From Paraherbaspirillum soli (GTDB lineage: Bacteria > Pseudomonadota > Gammaproteobacteria > Burkholderiales > Burkholderiaceae_D): DNA of 64,000 nt. Under the pieces are notes generated by a model. It made no database searches, was not told where the DNA came from, and saw only the letters and a list, made by a program, of their open reading frames with translations. The translations under genes were made by a program, and so were the position numbers. Shown piece after piece: positions 44,455 to 52,878 of the stretch; within the stretch, counting starts at the first letter, position 1, and the number at the start of each line of letters is the position of its first letter. Location of the stretch: contig NZ_JBHSMT010000028.1 of the NCBI RefSeq assembly GCF_042654985.1, positions 62,001 through 126,000 of the forward strand. The letters are read 5' to 3'.

Positions 44455-45153
44455 TCATTTCTTGTCGCTGAACCCGATCGACGCATGCGTGCCATCGCAG
44501 AAAGGCTTGTTCTGCGACGCACCGCAGCGGCACAAGGTCATCCGATTGCGTACTTCGTATTCGAAACCGTCGCACCCGATCAACTGCACTCCACCGCGCA
44601 ACCATAGCGGCCCGGAGCACCCCTTGGCGGGGTCTTCGATCAGGCATATGGATGGCTCATACATCGGCTCGATCGGTTTGTTGGTCACGTTGTCCCAAGC
44701 CACCAGCCGTCCCGAAGGGCAGTCGCAGACCTGGCTTACGAAATGCTTACTCGCAGCAGGGTTGTCCGTTGCGCTGACGAGTTTCCACACCCCTCCACGC
44801 GGATCGCAAAAGCGCGCGAACGCGCACAAGCTCTCGACGTCCGTCAATGACACCGTCGGGCCTGGTATTACTTTGGCCTGCTCGAGATACGGTTGGCGGC
44901 TCGCGGTTTCGGTGCCGTCAAATCCAGCTTTCGTATGCGAGCCGTCGCAATACGGCTTGTTCGCGCTATGGCCGCAGCGACACAATGCGTATTGCTCCTG
45001 AGACGGATATTTCTGTTTCTGCTCCCACTTTACCGACTCGCCATCTTCGTTCGCGCCGATGATCTCCTTGCTTAGAGGTATATCGCCCGAGACGATATAC
45101 GGTCCGTTCTTCGAAATTTTGACTTTCGCGCCTACAAGTTTCTGCTGGTTCAT
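44455..45153 (-). CDS. CDGSH iron-sulfur domain protein
   Basis: 232 residues with two CDGSH-type clusters: CRCGHSANKPYCDGSH (about 58-73) and CRCGASQNKPFCDGTH (about 210-225), each with the 3 Cys-1 His ligand set. Between them is a divergent domain with CDCPSGRLVAWD, typical of bacterial mitoNEET-like proteins with an Fer4_19/DUF domain. Role: probably redox or Fe-S handling in the cytoplasm. GGAGG site upstream. Single gene. Confidence 0.9.
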   Translation of the reverse strand: MNQQKLVGAKVKISKNGPYIVSGDIPLSKEIIGANEDGESVKWEQKQKYPSQEQYALCRCGHSANKPYCDGSHTKAGFDGTETASRQPYLEQAKVIPGPTVSLTDVESLCAFARFCDPRGGVWKLVSATDNPAASKHFVSQVCDCPSGRLVAWDNVTNKPIEPMYEPSICLIEDPAKGCSGPLWLRGGVQLIGCDGFEYEVRNRMTLCRCGASQNKPFCDGTHASIGFSDKK

Positions 45154-45224
45154 CTGAGGCCTCCGATTGGGTAGGTTGGATATCCTGGCCGCGGCTCTCC
45201 GCCATTAAAATTTACACCAGAATC

Positions 45225-45389
45225 CTAGTGTCCTGTCCCGCAAATAAGTTCGATATGAAACGCTCCATTTGACCGCCATGCCGCGTTGCTCGTCGTTGCC
45301 ATAGCTTGCTATGACGCCTCCTCACGCCTTGCCTGACAGCCAAATGGAACATTTCATTTCATCAAACTATTTACGGGACAGGACACTAG
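45225..45389. repeat. 165-bp palindromic element with 16-bp perfect arms
   Basis: CTAGTGTCCTGTCCCG (45225-45240) and its exact complement (45374-45389) border a partly self-complementary interior (ATGAAACGCTCCATTTG against CAAATGGAACATTTCAT). Different in sequence from the 1820 and 7043 elements but with the same arm length. It separates the CDGSH and anti-sigma genes. Confidence 0.75.
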
Positions 45390-45394
45390 CCGCC

Positions 45395-46087
45395 TTATTC
45401 TCGCGACGGGTTTTCTTCATGATCTTCCTCGGCCCGCGCCGCTTGCTCGAATGCATGCAAGTGGGTCGATTGGGCGTCGGTGATGGCCCAGTAAGTCATG
45501 CCGTTGCGCTGCCAACGAGCCATCGCATAGCCGTCCGAGGCCCGTGCGGCGGGAGCCGGCGTACCGCCGGCATCGGGAAATACGTACAGGTCAATCGGGT
45601 GCTTTTGGTAGCGATAGATCAGTACCGCGACGGTGCGGTGACCCACGTAGTCGATCCGTCCGCCGACAAGCGGAAAACCTTGCGCGGCGAGATCGACGAC
45701 TGGCGGCGTGTAGTCGACTTTGCCGTTGAACCACGGCTTGACAGTGTGCTGATCGGTCGACACGACGTCGATCGGGTGCTGCGACAACAATGCGCGTACG
45801 TGGCTCGACACAATTTCCTGGTCGATCGAACCGGTTGGCGCCGGCCGCTGGATCAAGGTGGCCGCGCTCAATGCCAGCGCACAGACCGCGATCCCCGAAA
45901 GACCTCCGTTAAGCCATGCCCGCACGCCATCCGTAGTGAAGCCGCCCCATGCGAAGGCGGCCCGGCGGGGAGACTCGCGCGGCAACTCGGCGAGCACGCG
46001 CGCGCGCAGATGGGGTGGCGCGCGATGATAGAGCGATCCGTCGCGCAGCACACTGCCAAGCGAGCTCGATGTTTCGTCCTTGTCCAT
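45395..46087 (-). CDS. Membrane-anchored anti-sigma factor
   Basis: 230 residues: a cytoplasmic N-terminus (about 1-55) with APPHLRARVLAEL, one membrane helix (about 60-80), and a periplasmic domain with HPIDVVSTDQHTVKPWFNGK and PVVDLAAQGFPLVGGRIDYV, the conserved region of this anti-sigma family. It overlaps the sigma gene by one base (TAATG) and should sequester that sigma factor. Confidence 0.88.
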   Translation of the reverse strand: MDKDETSSSLGSVLRDGSLYHRAPPHLRARVLAELPRESPRRAAFAWGGFTTDGVRAWLNGGLSGIAVCALALSAATLIQRPAPTGSIDQEIVSSHVRALLSQHPIDVVSTDQHTVKPWFNGKVDYTPPVVDLAAQGFPLVGGRIDYVGHRTVAVLIYRYQKHPIDLYVFPDAGGTPAPAARASDGYAMARWQRNGMTYWAITDAQSTHLHAFEQAARAEEDHEENPSRE

Positions 46088-46716
46088 TATTTAACTCCTT
46101 TTGCTGAATTCGACGCAGGCATCCTGACCAGTTTGCCGTCTACCTTTCCGTGTACGGGCGCAAGCTCCGAAGGCATCATCCCCTGCGCCTTGCGCACTGC
46201 CGCACAAAGCAGGTGGCGGCCACGTGCCAGCCGCGACATTACGGTGCCGATCGGAATGCCCGTGACGGTCGCGATGTCGCGGTAGCTCATGTCTTCCAAC
46301 TCGCGCAGGACCAGCACCTCGCGATATTCGACCGGCAATGCGGCGAGCGCGCGATGAATCAAGTCCACATCGTCGCGCCGCACAGCGAGCGTTTCGGGAT
46401 CGCTGCCGATTTCGTCGTCCCATCCTGGGAGTCGCTCGTCGTCGTGCAGTGCGTCGTCAAAGGGTGTGTCGTCAGCTGCGTCGCTCCGTCTGCGCCATTC
46501 GGTAAACCAGGTGTTCCGAACGATAGCGAGTAGCCATGCGCGCGCGTTGTCGCCATGGAAGCCGTCGAAGAAGCGGAAGGCGCGCAGGTAAGCATCCTGC
46601 ACGACATCGTCGGCATCGCTCGCGCTGCCGGTCAGCCAGCGTGCCAGGTTGTAGGCAGCGTCCAAGTGCGGCAAGGCCAACTCTTCGAAGCGGCGTGAAT
46701 TGTCGGTCGCGCTCAC
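46087..46716 (-). CDS. ECF RNA polymerase sigma factor
   Basis: 209 residues, GTG start preceded by GGAG. Region 2 (AYNLARWLTGSASDADDVVQDAYLRAFRFF) and region 4 (ALPVEYREVLVLRELEDMSYRDIATVTGIPIGTVMSRLARGR) are complete. Promoter-like sites with identical spacing lie upstream of this gene and of the lipoprotein operon, suggesting autoregulation. Cotranscribed with its anti-sigma factor. Confidence 0.93.
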   Translation of the reverse strand: MSATDNSRRFEELALPHLDAAYNLARWLTGSASDADDVVQDAYLRAFRFFDGFHGDNARAWLLAIVRNTWFTEWRRRSDAADDTPFDDALHDDERLPGWDDEIGSDPETLAVRRDDVDLIHRALAALPVEYREVLVLRELEDMSYRDIATVTGIPIGTVMSRLARGRHLLCAAVRKAQGMMPSELAPVHGKVDGKLVRMPASNSAKGVK

Positions 46717-46820
46717 GGCAATCTCCCGCTTTCCTGCACCTCGTCTGTTTGGCGACTACGCCAACCATATGGGGGTGTCTTGTGATCGTTTCTCATGAGT
46801 TCCTCCATTGCGGACATCCC

Positions 46821-46931
46821 TAAAAACCTACTGCGCGGCGCAATCTCGGAGCTGCGATGCTCACCGTACCTGCGTACGGCTCCGCTTCTCGCTCCGACCT
46901 TGCGCCGTTCGCTACGGTTTTTAGAGGTGCC
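46821..46931. repeat. Palindromic element, copy 2
   Basis: Near-identical to 1821-1938. The right arm GGTTTTTAGAGGTGCC is intact, while the left arm is worn (CCCTAAAAACC). The core differs at scattered positions, several of them paired, for example GGGGCT/GCCCCG against GGAGCT/GCTCCG-type changes. It sits between the sigma gene and its predicted promoter. Confidence 0.75.
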
Positions 46932-47029
46932 CTTGCCTGTTCGGCCGGGAGATGCTCGCAGCATCCGAGCGGCGCATCTGACTATGCATGTCATAGACCT
47001 GCGCCGCAAATGCCGGCGCTTATATCCCC

Positions 47030-47057
47030 ATAACCGTCAGTGACCGGGATTTATTCC
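47030..47057 (-). promoter_or_regulatory. Predicted ECF promoter upstream of the sigma gene
   Basis: Minus-strand GGAATAA (47057-47051), 14 bases, then CGGTTAT (47036-47030). The same elements and spacing occur at 48076-48049 and, on the plus strand, 47090-47117. It would drive the sigma/anti-sigma operon through the palindromic element. Confidence 0.5.
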
Positions 47058-47089
47058 TGCGATATTTTTTGATTGCCGCGACAAAACCG

Positions 47090-47117
47090 GGAATAAAACA
47101 AAGAGCGCGGCGGTATA
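47090..47117 (+). promoter_or_regulatory. Predicted ECF promoter-like site, plus strand
   Basis: GGAATAA, 14 bases, CGGTATA: same spacing as the two minus-strand sites. It points into the 3' end of the lipoprotein gene with no plus-strand gene downstream, so it may be an antisense promoter or a chance match. Confidence 0.35.
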
Positions 47118-47154
47118 CGCGCAAATCTTCACGTCACTTCGGCTCACGATCATT

Positions 47155-47667
47155 TCAGTTCTGCCCCTGTTCCGGATCCGGGCCGGCTTGGGTCAGGCGC
47201 AATACGCCATCCGGATCGAAATAAAAATGCATCATCGAATGCCAAACGCCGTCTTGCAGGAAGCGGTAACTCCAGACATGGCGCCGCATGAGTGGGAAAT
47301 AGGCGGTTTCGACCGGTCGGCCAAAATGCACCAGCACACCCTGCGTGGTCCACTGGCCGATCTTGGCCCGGCCGAATTCCTCGATGGTCAATACTTGCTT
47401 GATGCTGACAACTCGCCCATGCGCGTCGATGTCGGCTGCCCACGTGGTTTCGCCGGCAGGTTGCGTGGGATAAAGCCAGCGTGTGGTGGCGTCCGGCAGG
47501 TGATAAACCTCGCGCGGAGCGCCGAGCCGGGCCTGAACGTCGTTCTGACTGGAACCCGGCGGAATGGATGCCGGCGTGGCGCAACCGGCTAGCAACAAGG
47601 CGACGGCGATGGGCGTGTAGCGGGCGCTCAAGCACTGGCCGTACTGCATGGCGTGGATGGGACTCAT
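47155..47667 (-). CDS. Putative lipoprotein, SmpA/OmlA-like
   Basis: 170 residues from the ATG at 47667, which has GGAGG 6 bases upstream; the longer frame to 47754 does not. The signal peptide ends in the lipobox LLLAGC. The mature part has GSSQNDVQARLGAPREVYHLPD, the pattern of SmpA/OmlA small outer-membrane lipoproteins, followed by beta strands. It is downstream of a second small lipoprotein gene and both follow a predicted ECF promoter, pointing to envelope stress. Confidence 0.72.
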   Translation of the reverse strand: MSPIHAMQYGQCLSARYTPIAVALLLAGCATPASIPPGSSQNDVQARLGAPREVYHLPDATTRWLYPTQPAGETTWAADIDAHGRVVSIKQVLTIEEFGRAKIGQWTTQGVLVHFGRPVETAYFPLMRRHVWSYRFLQDGVWHSMMHFYFDPDGVLRLTQAGPDPEQGQN

Positions 47668-47760
47668 GGTCTGCCTCCAACGAATAATCATATGAATGGG
47701 ATCACGGCTGCCAGGAAAAATAACCGGGCAGCCGTCGTCAGTCCCATGTTGCAACTCGCG

Positions 47761-47898
47761 TCACTGTCCGGAATAGATGTTGCCCATACCCGGCGACATG
47801 TCCGAGGCTGAACTCATGGGGTCAAGATGTGCGCATCCGGCAGCGGCAAGAGTGAGGAGCGTGACGCCAATGGCGAGAATGGTTTTTGCGAATTTCAT
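47761..47898 (-). CDS. Small lipoprotein (45 residues)
   Basis: Encodes MKFAKTILAIGVTLLTLAAA, then GCAHLDPMSSASDMSPGMGN and six more residues. A clear signal peptide ends in the lipobox LAAAGC, and GGAG lies 6 bases before the start. The mature peptide is short, Met/Ser/Gly-rich and unrecognised. It is the first gene of the lipoprotein operon, below the ECF-type promoter at 48049-48076. Confidence 0.7.
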   Translation of the reverse strand: MKFAKTILAIGVTLLTLAAAGCAHLDPMSSASDMSPGMGNIYSGQ

Positions 47899-48048
47899 GA
47901 TGGTCTCCTTTAAGATCGCAATACACGGCAAGCCGGGAAAAGCGTTGGTTTGCCAATCGGGGCGGCACTGCGCCGTAACACCTCTTTTGCGCTGCGGGGC
48001 CTATCCATGTTTCCTGTTCTGGAAACACTGGTGCGTGTCGTCACTTGT

Positions 48049-48076
48049 ATAACTGCGGGCGGCCGGAATTTATTCT
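48049..48076 (-). promoter_or_regulatory. Predicted ECF promoter upstream of the lipoprotein operon
   Basis: Minus-strand AGAATAA (48076-48070), 14 bases, CAGTTAT (48055-48049), with flanking AAAATATCG and CCGG shared with the site at 47030-47057. It is 151 bp upstream of the small lipoprotein start. Nothing else is recognised in 47899-48215. Confidence 0.5.
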
Positions 48077-48215
48077 CACGATATTTTTCTGTCTGCTCCC
48101 AATCGGGTTGAAAGTGCCGCTTGATGCAGCGAACTGGCCTCACGCGGCGTCCGCGACCTGTCGGAAGCGGACACCCTATTCATCGCTTGTCAAAACGTGC
48201 GGCAGCAACGGATGG

Positions 48216-48581
48216 TCACGAGGATTCGGCATCGAGAAAGACATAGAGCGCTGCGATTTGTCCATTCCGAACGATGATCACATCCCAACCCGTGTACTCG
48301 GGCGCGTCGCCGCGTGGACCCGACCCCCAAGCTATGCGACCGGCGTTGTGGAGGGCCTGAGGCTTGCTGTGCGGCGTATATACGAAGTGGGGATGCGTCG
48401 CCCGCAGTTCACCCGAGAATTTGTCGAGCGCGTCGTGCCCGAGGACAGCTTCTTTGGGTGTATAGATCACGCAGTCTTCGGTATAAAGCTCTTTGATCGC
48501 TGCGCGACGACGCACAGCGTCGCCTTCGCCGAAAACCTCCTGGAGGTTGCGAAAAAGCAGTGCATGGGTACGGTCTTTCAT
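48216..48581 (-). CDS. NTF2/SnoaL-like protein
   Basis: 121 residues from the ATG at 48581, preceded by AAGGAG; the longer frame upstream is unsupported. The cone-shaped alpha+beta fold of the NTF2-like superfamily is suggested by AIKELYTEDCVIYTPKEAVLGHDALDKFSGEL and the late WDVIIVRNGQIAALYVFLD. Such proteins are small enzymes or binding proteins. It lies downstream of the SDR gene, possibly with it. Confidence 0.75.
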   Translation of the reverse strand: MKDRTHALLFRNLQEVFGEGDAVRRRAAIKELYTEDCVIYTPKEAVLGHDALDKFSGELRATHPHFVYTPHSKPQALHNAGRIAWGSGPRGDAPEYTGWDVIIVRNGQIAALYVFLDAESS

Positions 48582-48708
48582 AACATTTCTCCTTAAATTT
48601 TTGCTGTCGGCCGCTTGCGGCCACATGGTGTGAAAATTTATGCCCATGTCATGAAGCCGATGCACCAGGACGATGTTGGTTTCGGGATCGGCCGCTCGGA
48701 TGTCTCTG

Positions 48709-49464
48709 TTAAATCTGCGCCTGCCCGCCGTCGACGAAGATCTCGGTGCCGGCGATGAAGCTCGAATCGGACGAGGCGAGGAAGGCAGCGACACTTGCCA
48801 CTTCTTCGGGATCGCCGACCCTTCCAAGCGGGATGGTCGTGCTCATGTAGTCGAGCAAGCCCTGTTGCTGCGCGGCGTCGGGGCCGGCAAGGTCGACCAG
48901 GCCAGATGTCTTGATTGGGCCGGGGCTGATGACGTTGACGCGGATGCCGCGCGACTTGAGGTCGAGGGTCCAGCTGCGGGCGAAGTTGCGCACCGCCGCC
49001 TTGGAGGCGCTATAAACGCTGAATGCAGGCGTGCCCTTGATGCTGGCGTTGGAGGCAGTCAGAATGGCCGATGCGCCGTCGACCAGCAGCGGCAGCGACT
49101 TCTGGACAGTGAAGAGGACACCCTTCACGTTGCGGCCGAACGTGTTGTCATATTGCTCTTCGGTGATGGATCCCAAGGGCAGCATGGAGCCGCCGCCAGC
49201 GTTGACGAACAGCACATCGATGCGACCAGCTTCCGCCTTGACGCGCTCGTAGAGGCGATTGAGATCGGTGAGAATGCTGGAATCCGCTTGTATGCCGGTG
49301 GCTGTCGACCCAATCACCGCTACGGCGGCGTCCAATTCGGCCTTGCGGCGGCCGGTCACAAAGACCTGCGCGCCTTCCGATGCGAAACGCTTGGCTGTGG
49401 CGAGGCCGATTCCGGTGGTGCAGCCGGTGACAACGGCAATCTTTCCTTCGAGTTTGCGTGACAT
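48709..49464 (-). CDS. SDR family oxidoreductase
   Basis: 251 residues from the ATG at 49464, with GGAG 6 bases upstream. NAD(P)-binding GCTTGIG at about 15-21, catalytic Ser and YSASK (Tyr/Lys) near 150, and the C-terminal EEVASVAAFLASSDSSFIAG typical of classical SDRs. Substrate unknown. Divergent from a LysR gene that probably regulates it. Confidence 0.9.
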   Translation of the reverse strand: MSRKLEGKIAVVTGCTTGIGLATAKRFASEGAQVFVTGRRKAELDAAVAVIGSTATGIQADSSILTDLNRLYERVKAEAGRIDVLFVNAGGGSMLPLGSITEEQYDNTFGRNVKGVLFTVQKSLPLLVDGASAILTASNASIKGTPAFSVYSASKAAVRNFARSWTLDLKSRGIRVNVISPGPIKTSGLVDLAGPDAAQQQGLLDYMSTTIPLGRVGDPEEVASVAAFLASSDSSFIAGTEIFVDGGQAQI

Positions 49465-49569
49465 GAATTTCTCCTTCGTGTGAGTGGTAAGGTGCTGCAA
49501 GATCAATTTATGGCATCATGCTATTTTTTAAAATGGCAATAATTGAAAATCACCGTTGCAGATTTGTCG

Positions 49570-50487
49570 ATGTCAAAACTACCGGATTTTGAAGGTCTTG
49601 CGATGTTTGCCAAAGTCGCCGAGGAAGGCTCCTTTGCCGCGGCCGCCGCAGCAATGGGCGTGTCAGTTGCCACGGTGTCCCGTGCCGTCACACGTCTTGA
49701 GGAGCGGCTGGGCGGCCGCCTCTTCAACCGAACCTCGCGGCGGCTTTCGCTGACGGACTATGGTCATTCGCTGACCGAGCGGGCGCAGAAAATGTTCGCG
49801 GTGGCCATGGAGGCGGAGGACTTTGCGCGTGAAACCTCGAGCCGACCCCATGGGCTCATCAAGCTGGCGGCGCCGTTGTCATTTGGATCTCGCTGGGTCG
49901 CGCCATTGCTGCCCGAGTTCTTTCAGCTCTATCCCGATATTTCGGTCGATCTTCACCTCGGAGACGCGCACGCCGATCTGATCGGCGACGGATTTGACGC
50001 GGCCTTGCGTATCGCCATCATGGAAGACTCGTCGCTTGTCGCGCGCCTCATCGCGCCGGTACGCCGATTTGTTGTGGCATCACCCGCTTACCTGTCAAGA
50101 TACGGCTATCCCCAGCATCCGCACGATCTCGGCGCACACCAATGTCTTTCCTACATGAGCAGGAGCAAGCACGATGTGTGGCGCTTCACCAACCGAAAAA
50201 GCGGCGAAGAATGTGCGATCACGCCATCCGGGATGTTACGGGGAACGAGCCTGGAAGCGCTTGTGCCAGCGGTCCTTGCTGGAATTGCCATTGCCGAGCT
50301 CCCGGAGTTCGCAGCGGCCCAGTTCCTGCGAGAGAAGCAGCTTGAGGCCATATTGACCGACTGGCGCTTGCCGGAAGGTGGCCTGTATTTTGTCACTCCC
50401 TCCAACCGCACTCGAGCGGCAAAGATCAGGGCCTTGGCCGATTTCTTCGTCTCCAAACTTGCCGAAGCAGAATGGCGCGCGGATTAG
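49570..50487 (+). CDS. LysR family transcriptional regulator
   Basis: 305 residues from the ATG at 49570; a TTG at 49543 is also in frame. N-terminal winged helix LPDFEGLAMFAKVAEEGSFAAAAAAM with VSRAVTRLEERLGGRLFNRTSRRLSLT, then the substrate-binding domain. Divergent by 105 bp from the SDR gene, the normal arrangement for a LysR target pair. Confidence 0.92.
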   Translation: MSKLPDFEGLAMFAKVAEEGSFAAAAAAMGVSVATVSRAVTRLEERLGGRLFNRTSRRLSLTDYGHSLTERAQKMFAVAMEAEDFARETSSRPHGLIKLAAPLSFGSRWVAPLLPEFFQLYPDISVDLHLGDAHADLIGDGFDAALRIAIMEDSSLVARLIAPVRRFVVASPAYLSRYGYPQHPHDLGAHQCLSYMSRSKHDVWRFTNRKSGEECAITPSGMLRGTSLEALVPAVLAGIAIAELPEFAAAQFLREKQLEAILTDWRLPEGGLYFVTPSNRTRAAKIRALADFFVSKLAEAEWRAD

Positions 50488-50588
50488 ATTAAGAAATGAA
50501 AATCGGCCAGATCCATGAAAGAGGGGAGGTGACGCGGTTGGACAGCGATATGGCACCGCCACGGACGACGTTTTGCTCGTCTGACCTT

Positions 50589-50951
50589 TTACGAGATGGT
50601 CAGGCCGCATTCGATCCGCCTAGCCTTCGGCACTCCTTGCACGACCATTTGATACGACAAGCGAATATAGTCTTGCAATTCGTTGTCTGGTAGCCCAGGT
50701 TGGGCGAAATGTTGGATCCATTTCATGCCGCGCGATGCGAAATATGGCGCGGGGCGCAAGCCGGGCATGTCCTTGAAGATCTCGTACGATACGTCACTGA
50801 CCTTGAACGTGAAACTCGGTTCATCGACTTTCCTCCCGCCAATCGCAAACACTTTGCCGCACACTTTCCAGACCTGCGCGCCGCCCCACTGGACCACGTA
50901 CGTCGCCGCCGGGAGCGACTGACAAAAGGCATTGAATTCTTCGTAGGTCAT
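50589..50951 (-). CDS. MmcQ/YjbR family protein
   Basis: 120 residues: the YjbR-like fold is marked by LPAATYVVQWGGAQVWKVCGKVFAI, a FTFKVSD strand and the C-terminal helix ELQDYIRLSYQMVVQGVPK. These are small proteins with a double-wing DNA-binding-like fold of uncertain function. Single gene. Confidence 0.88.
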   Translation of the reverse strand: MTYEEFNAFCQSLPAATYVVQWGGAQVWKVCGKVFAIGGRKVDEPSFTFKVSDVSYEIFKDMPGLRPAPYFASRGMKWIQHFAQPGLPDNELQDYIRLSYQMVVQGVPKARRIECGLTIS

Positions 50952-51319
50952 GCTTAGCGGGCTTTCAATGTTGAATTAATGAATGGTGTCTTGCGCGGCG
51001 GTCCACAAAGGTCAGGTATTGACATCCCCAGGACCGCTAGCCATTTTCTCCCATTTCAGGCCATTTACGTCAACCGTGATGAGCCAAAGAGACAGCGCGC
51101 CTTCGCCAATGAGGCCAGATCTAAAAGCAGCGCAGCCGCCCCTCGTGCATTAAAACGCGAAGCGGCTGCAGCCCAAAGCTCCCCAGCGGCCGGAGTAATT
51201 TGACGCCGGGACATTCGATTTGCGGGCGACGTCATATCGGATACCATGTCCTGGCGCCGCGGCGCTCTGCAAGGGCAGGGCGATGAGCTTTATAAAACTG
51301 ATGCCAGGAGAGGGGAAGT
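50952..51319. other. Intergenic region without recognised content
   Basis: No open frame with a plausible start, no tRNA and no strong repeat is seen in these 368 bases. Confidence 0.5.
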
Positions 51320-51460
51320 ATGGACGTGAATCGTCGAATTCAATTGCAAGGAATGAGCCTCGCTTGTGTCACCAGGTATGTAGATACACTCGGATTCATC
51401 GCCTTGTTTGGGCTGTTCACAGCCAATGTCACAGATCGGATTCAGGTTGGCGCGGCATGA
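51320..51460 (+). pseudogene. N-terminal remnant of a DUF1275 (YoaK-like) membrane protein
   Basis: From an ATG preceded by AGAGGGGAAG the frame encodes 46 residues: RRIQLQGMSLACV, then RYVDTLGFIALFGLFTANVT, the hallmark start of DUF1275 proteins (normally about 220 residues), after which similarity ends and a stop follows. The stop overlaps the start of the TMEM175 gene (ATGA). Either a deletion fused the remnant to the next gene, or it survives as a short leader. Confidence 0.6.
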
Positions 51461-52032
51461 ACAAGAATCGGCTGGAGGCATTCAGTGACGGGGTGCTTGC
51501 AATTGCGATCACTATCATGGTTCTGAACCTCAAGGTTCCTCTCGGCACGGGCTGGACGGAGATATCTGCTATTACGCCGCTGCTTTCCAGTTACCTTCTG
51601 AGTTTTATTTACGTCGGAATTTACTGGGTGAATCACCATCATTTGATGCAGCCGGTGCGCAGTGTAAACGGCTTGATTCTATGGGCGAACCTGCATCTTT
51701 TGTTTTGGCTGTCGTTGATCCCTTTTGTCACCGCCTGGGTCAGCGTGGACCCATCTGCTTCCCCTCCGGTGGCCATCTACGGGCTTGTATTGTTGATGTC
51801 TTCCTTTGCCTTCCTGTTGCTGGGCAAAGCCTTGCTTGCAAAGGAAGGGGAAAATTCTCGCCTGGCTATTGCCCTGGGCAATGGCAGGAAAAACCAGATC
51901 TCGATTTTCCTTTATGCCGCGGCAATATTGCTCTCGTTGTGGAGCGGGATTGGCGGTTTGCTTGTGTATGCGGCTGTTGCTATTCTTTGGTTCGTACCTG
52001 ATCGGCGTATAGAAAGCTTACGCTGGGACTGA
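51457..52032 (+). CDS. TMEM175/DUF1211 family potassium-channel-like protein
   Basis: 191 residues, six hydrophobic segments. Residues RLEAFSDGVLAIAITIMVLNLKVP form the signature FSDG helix of bacterial TMEM175 (DUF1211) K+ channels, followed by YWVNHHHLM and a second conserved WANLHLLFWLSLIPF. The start at 51457 overlaps the DUF1275 remnant stop. Inner-membrane location. Confidence 0.9.
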   Translation: MNKNRLEAFSDGVLAIAITIMVLNLKVPLGTGWTEISAITPLLSSYLLSFIYVGIYWVNHHHLMQPVRSVNGLILWANLHLLFWLSLIPFVTAWVSVDPSASPPVAIYGLVLLMSSFAFLLLGKALLAKEGENSRLAIALGNGRKNQISIFLYAAAILLSLWSGIGGLLVYAAVAILWFVPDRRIESLRWD

Positions 52033-52033
52033 G

Positions 52034-52381
52034 TTCGCGAGCCAAATAAACAGTTTCACTCTCTGCGCCATGCTCGAAGGCGGATACGAAATATATATGG
52101 TCGCCGATGCCTCCGGCGGCACCTCGAAAGAAGCGCACGACTACGCCATGCAACGCATGATCCAAGCTGGCGTGGTGCCGGTGACCTGGCAGCAAGTCAT
52201 GCTCGAATGGCAACGCGATTGGGCGCTGAAAGACACCTACGATGCAGTTATGGCGATAGTGAAGGAACATTCCGGCGCCTACGGCATGGGCGTCGACTAT
52301 GCATACACGATAGTGCATAAGGTGCCGCAGCGGATTACAGGCAGCCACGAAACTCTGGCTCCGGTCCTCGCCAAGAAGTAA
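52034..52381 (+). pseudogene. C-terminal remnant of an isochorismatase-family (YcaC-like) hydrolase
   Basis: FTLCAMLEGGYEIYMVADASGGTSKEAHDYAMQRMIQAGVVPVTW is the second half of a cysteine hydrolase of the YcaC type; the region with the catalytic Asp, Lys and Cys is missing. An ATG at 52070 allows an in-frame 103-residue product, but homology begins before it. It lies just after the TMEM175 gene. Confidence 0.65.
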
Positions 52382-52442
52382 AGCCAAAAGAGCCGTACCG
52401 GCGCTCAATTTATCGTTGTGTGCTGGCGTGGCAATTCTTGAG

Positions 52443-52475
52443 CAGCTGCCGTAATTTAGCTCAGCTGCGGTAATT
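52443..52475. repeat. 14-bp direct repeat (CAGCTGC-GTAATT)
   Basis: CAGCTGCCGTAATT at 52443 and CAGCTGCGGTAATT at 52462, 19 bp apart, lie between two decayed genes. Possibly part of a transposon boundary. Confidence 0.35.
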
Positions 52476-52564
52476 GCTAGATCTTTCTGTTAAAGATGCC
52501 CAATTTTCACTGTACTGTCGGGCCACGCAGTAGCCTCATATACCCCTCGAGCTATGGCTCGTGT

Positions 52565-52735
52565 TTGATGGAAATCGTGCCCAATGGCAAGGCCACGTTG
52601 TCGATCGTTCTGGCCGGTCATCCGAAGCTGAAAAACGATTTATTGCGTCCGTCGATGGAAGAGATCGGCGCGCGCAGCGCACCATTCGAACTCGATGGTT
52701 TTGGTGCCGACCGGAGGATACAACGCGAAGGTGCG
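52565..52735 (+). pseudogene. Remnant of a TniB/ExeA-type transposition ATPase
   Basis: The plus strand reads TLSIVLAGHPKLKNDLLRPSMEEIGARS with following FELDGFGADRR. This is a characteristic internal segment of AAA ATPases that accompany Mu/Tn5053-type transposases. The Walker A region before it and the C-terminus after it are absent. It ends about 150 bp before the periodic repeats at 52879-53023. Confidence 0.6.
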
Positions 52736-52878
52736 AACTGCCGAGATGCGCAGCCCAGGGTTGCCGACATAATTTTACATAATACAAATTATGCGAAATT
52801 ACTCCGATTGCTAAACTGGTCAACTAGATAATAAAAGCCAGTTTCCTAACGCGCTCTAACCGCGTTCTTACCAAAATT

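Noticed and set aside
46795..47043. 82-residue plus-strand frame
   Set aside because: It runs through the palindromic repeat and predicted promoter, with no ribosome site or recognisable sequence.
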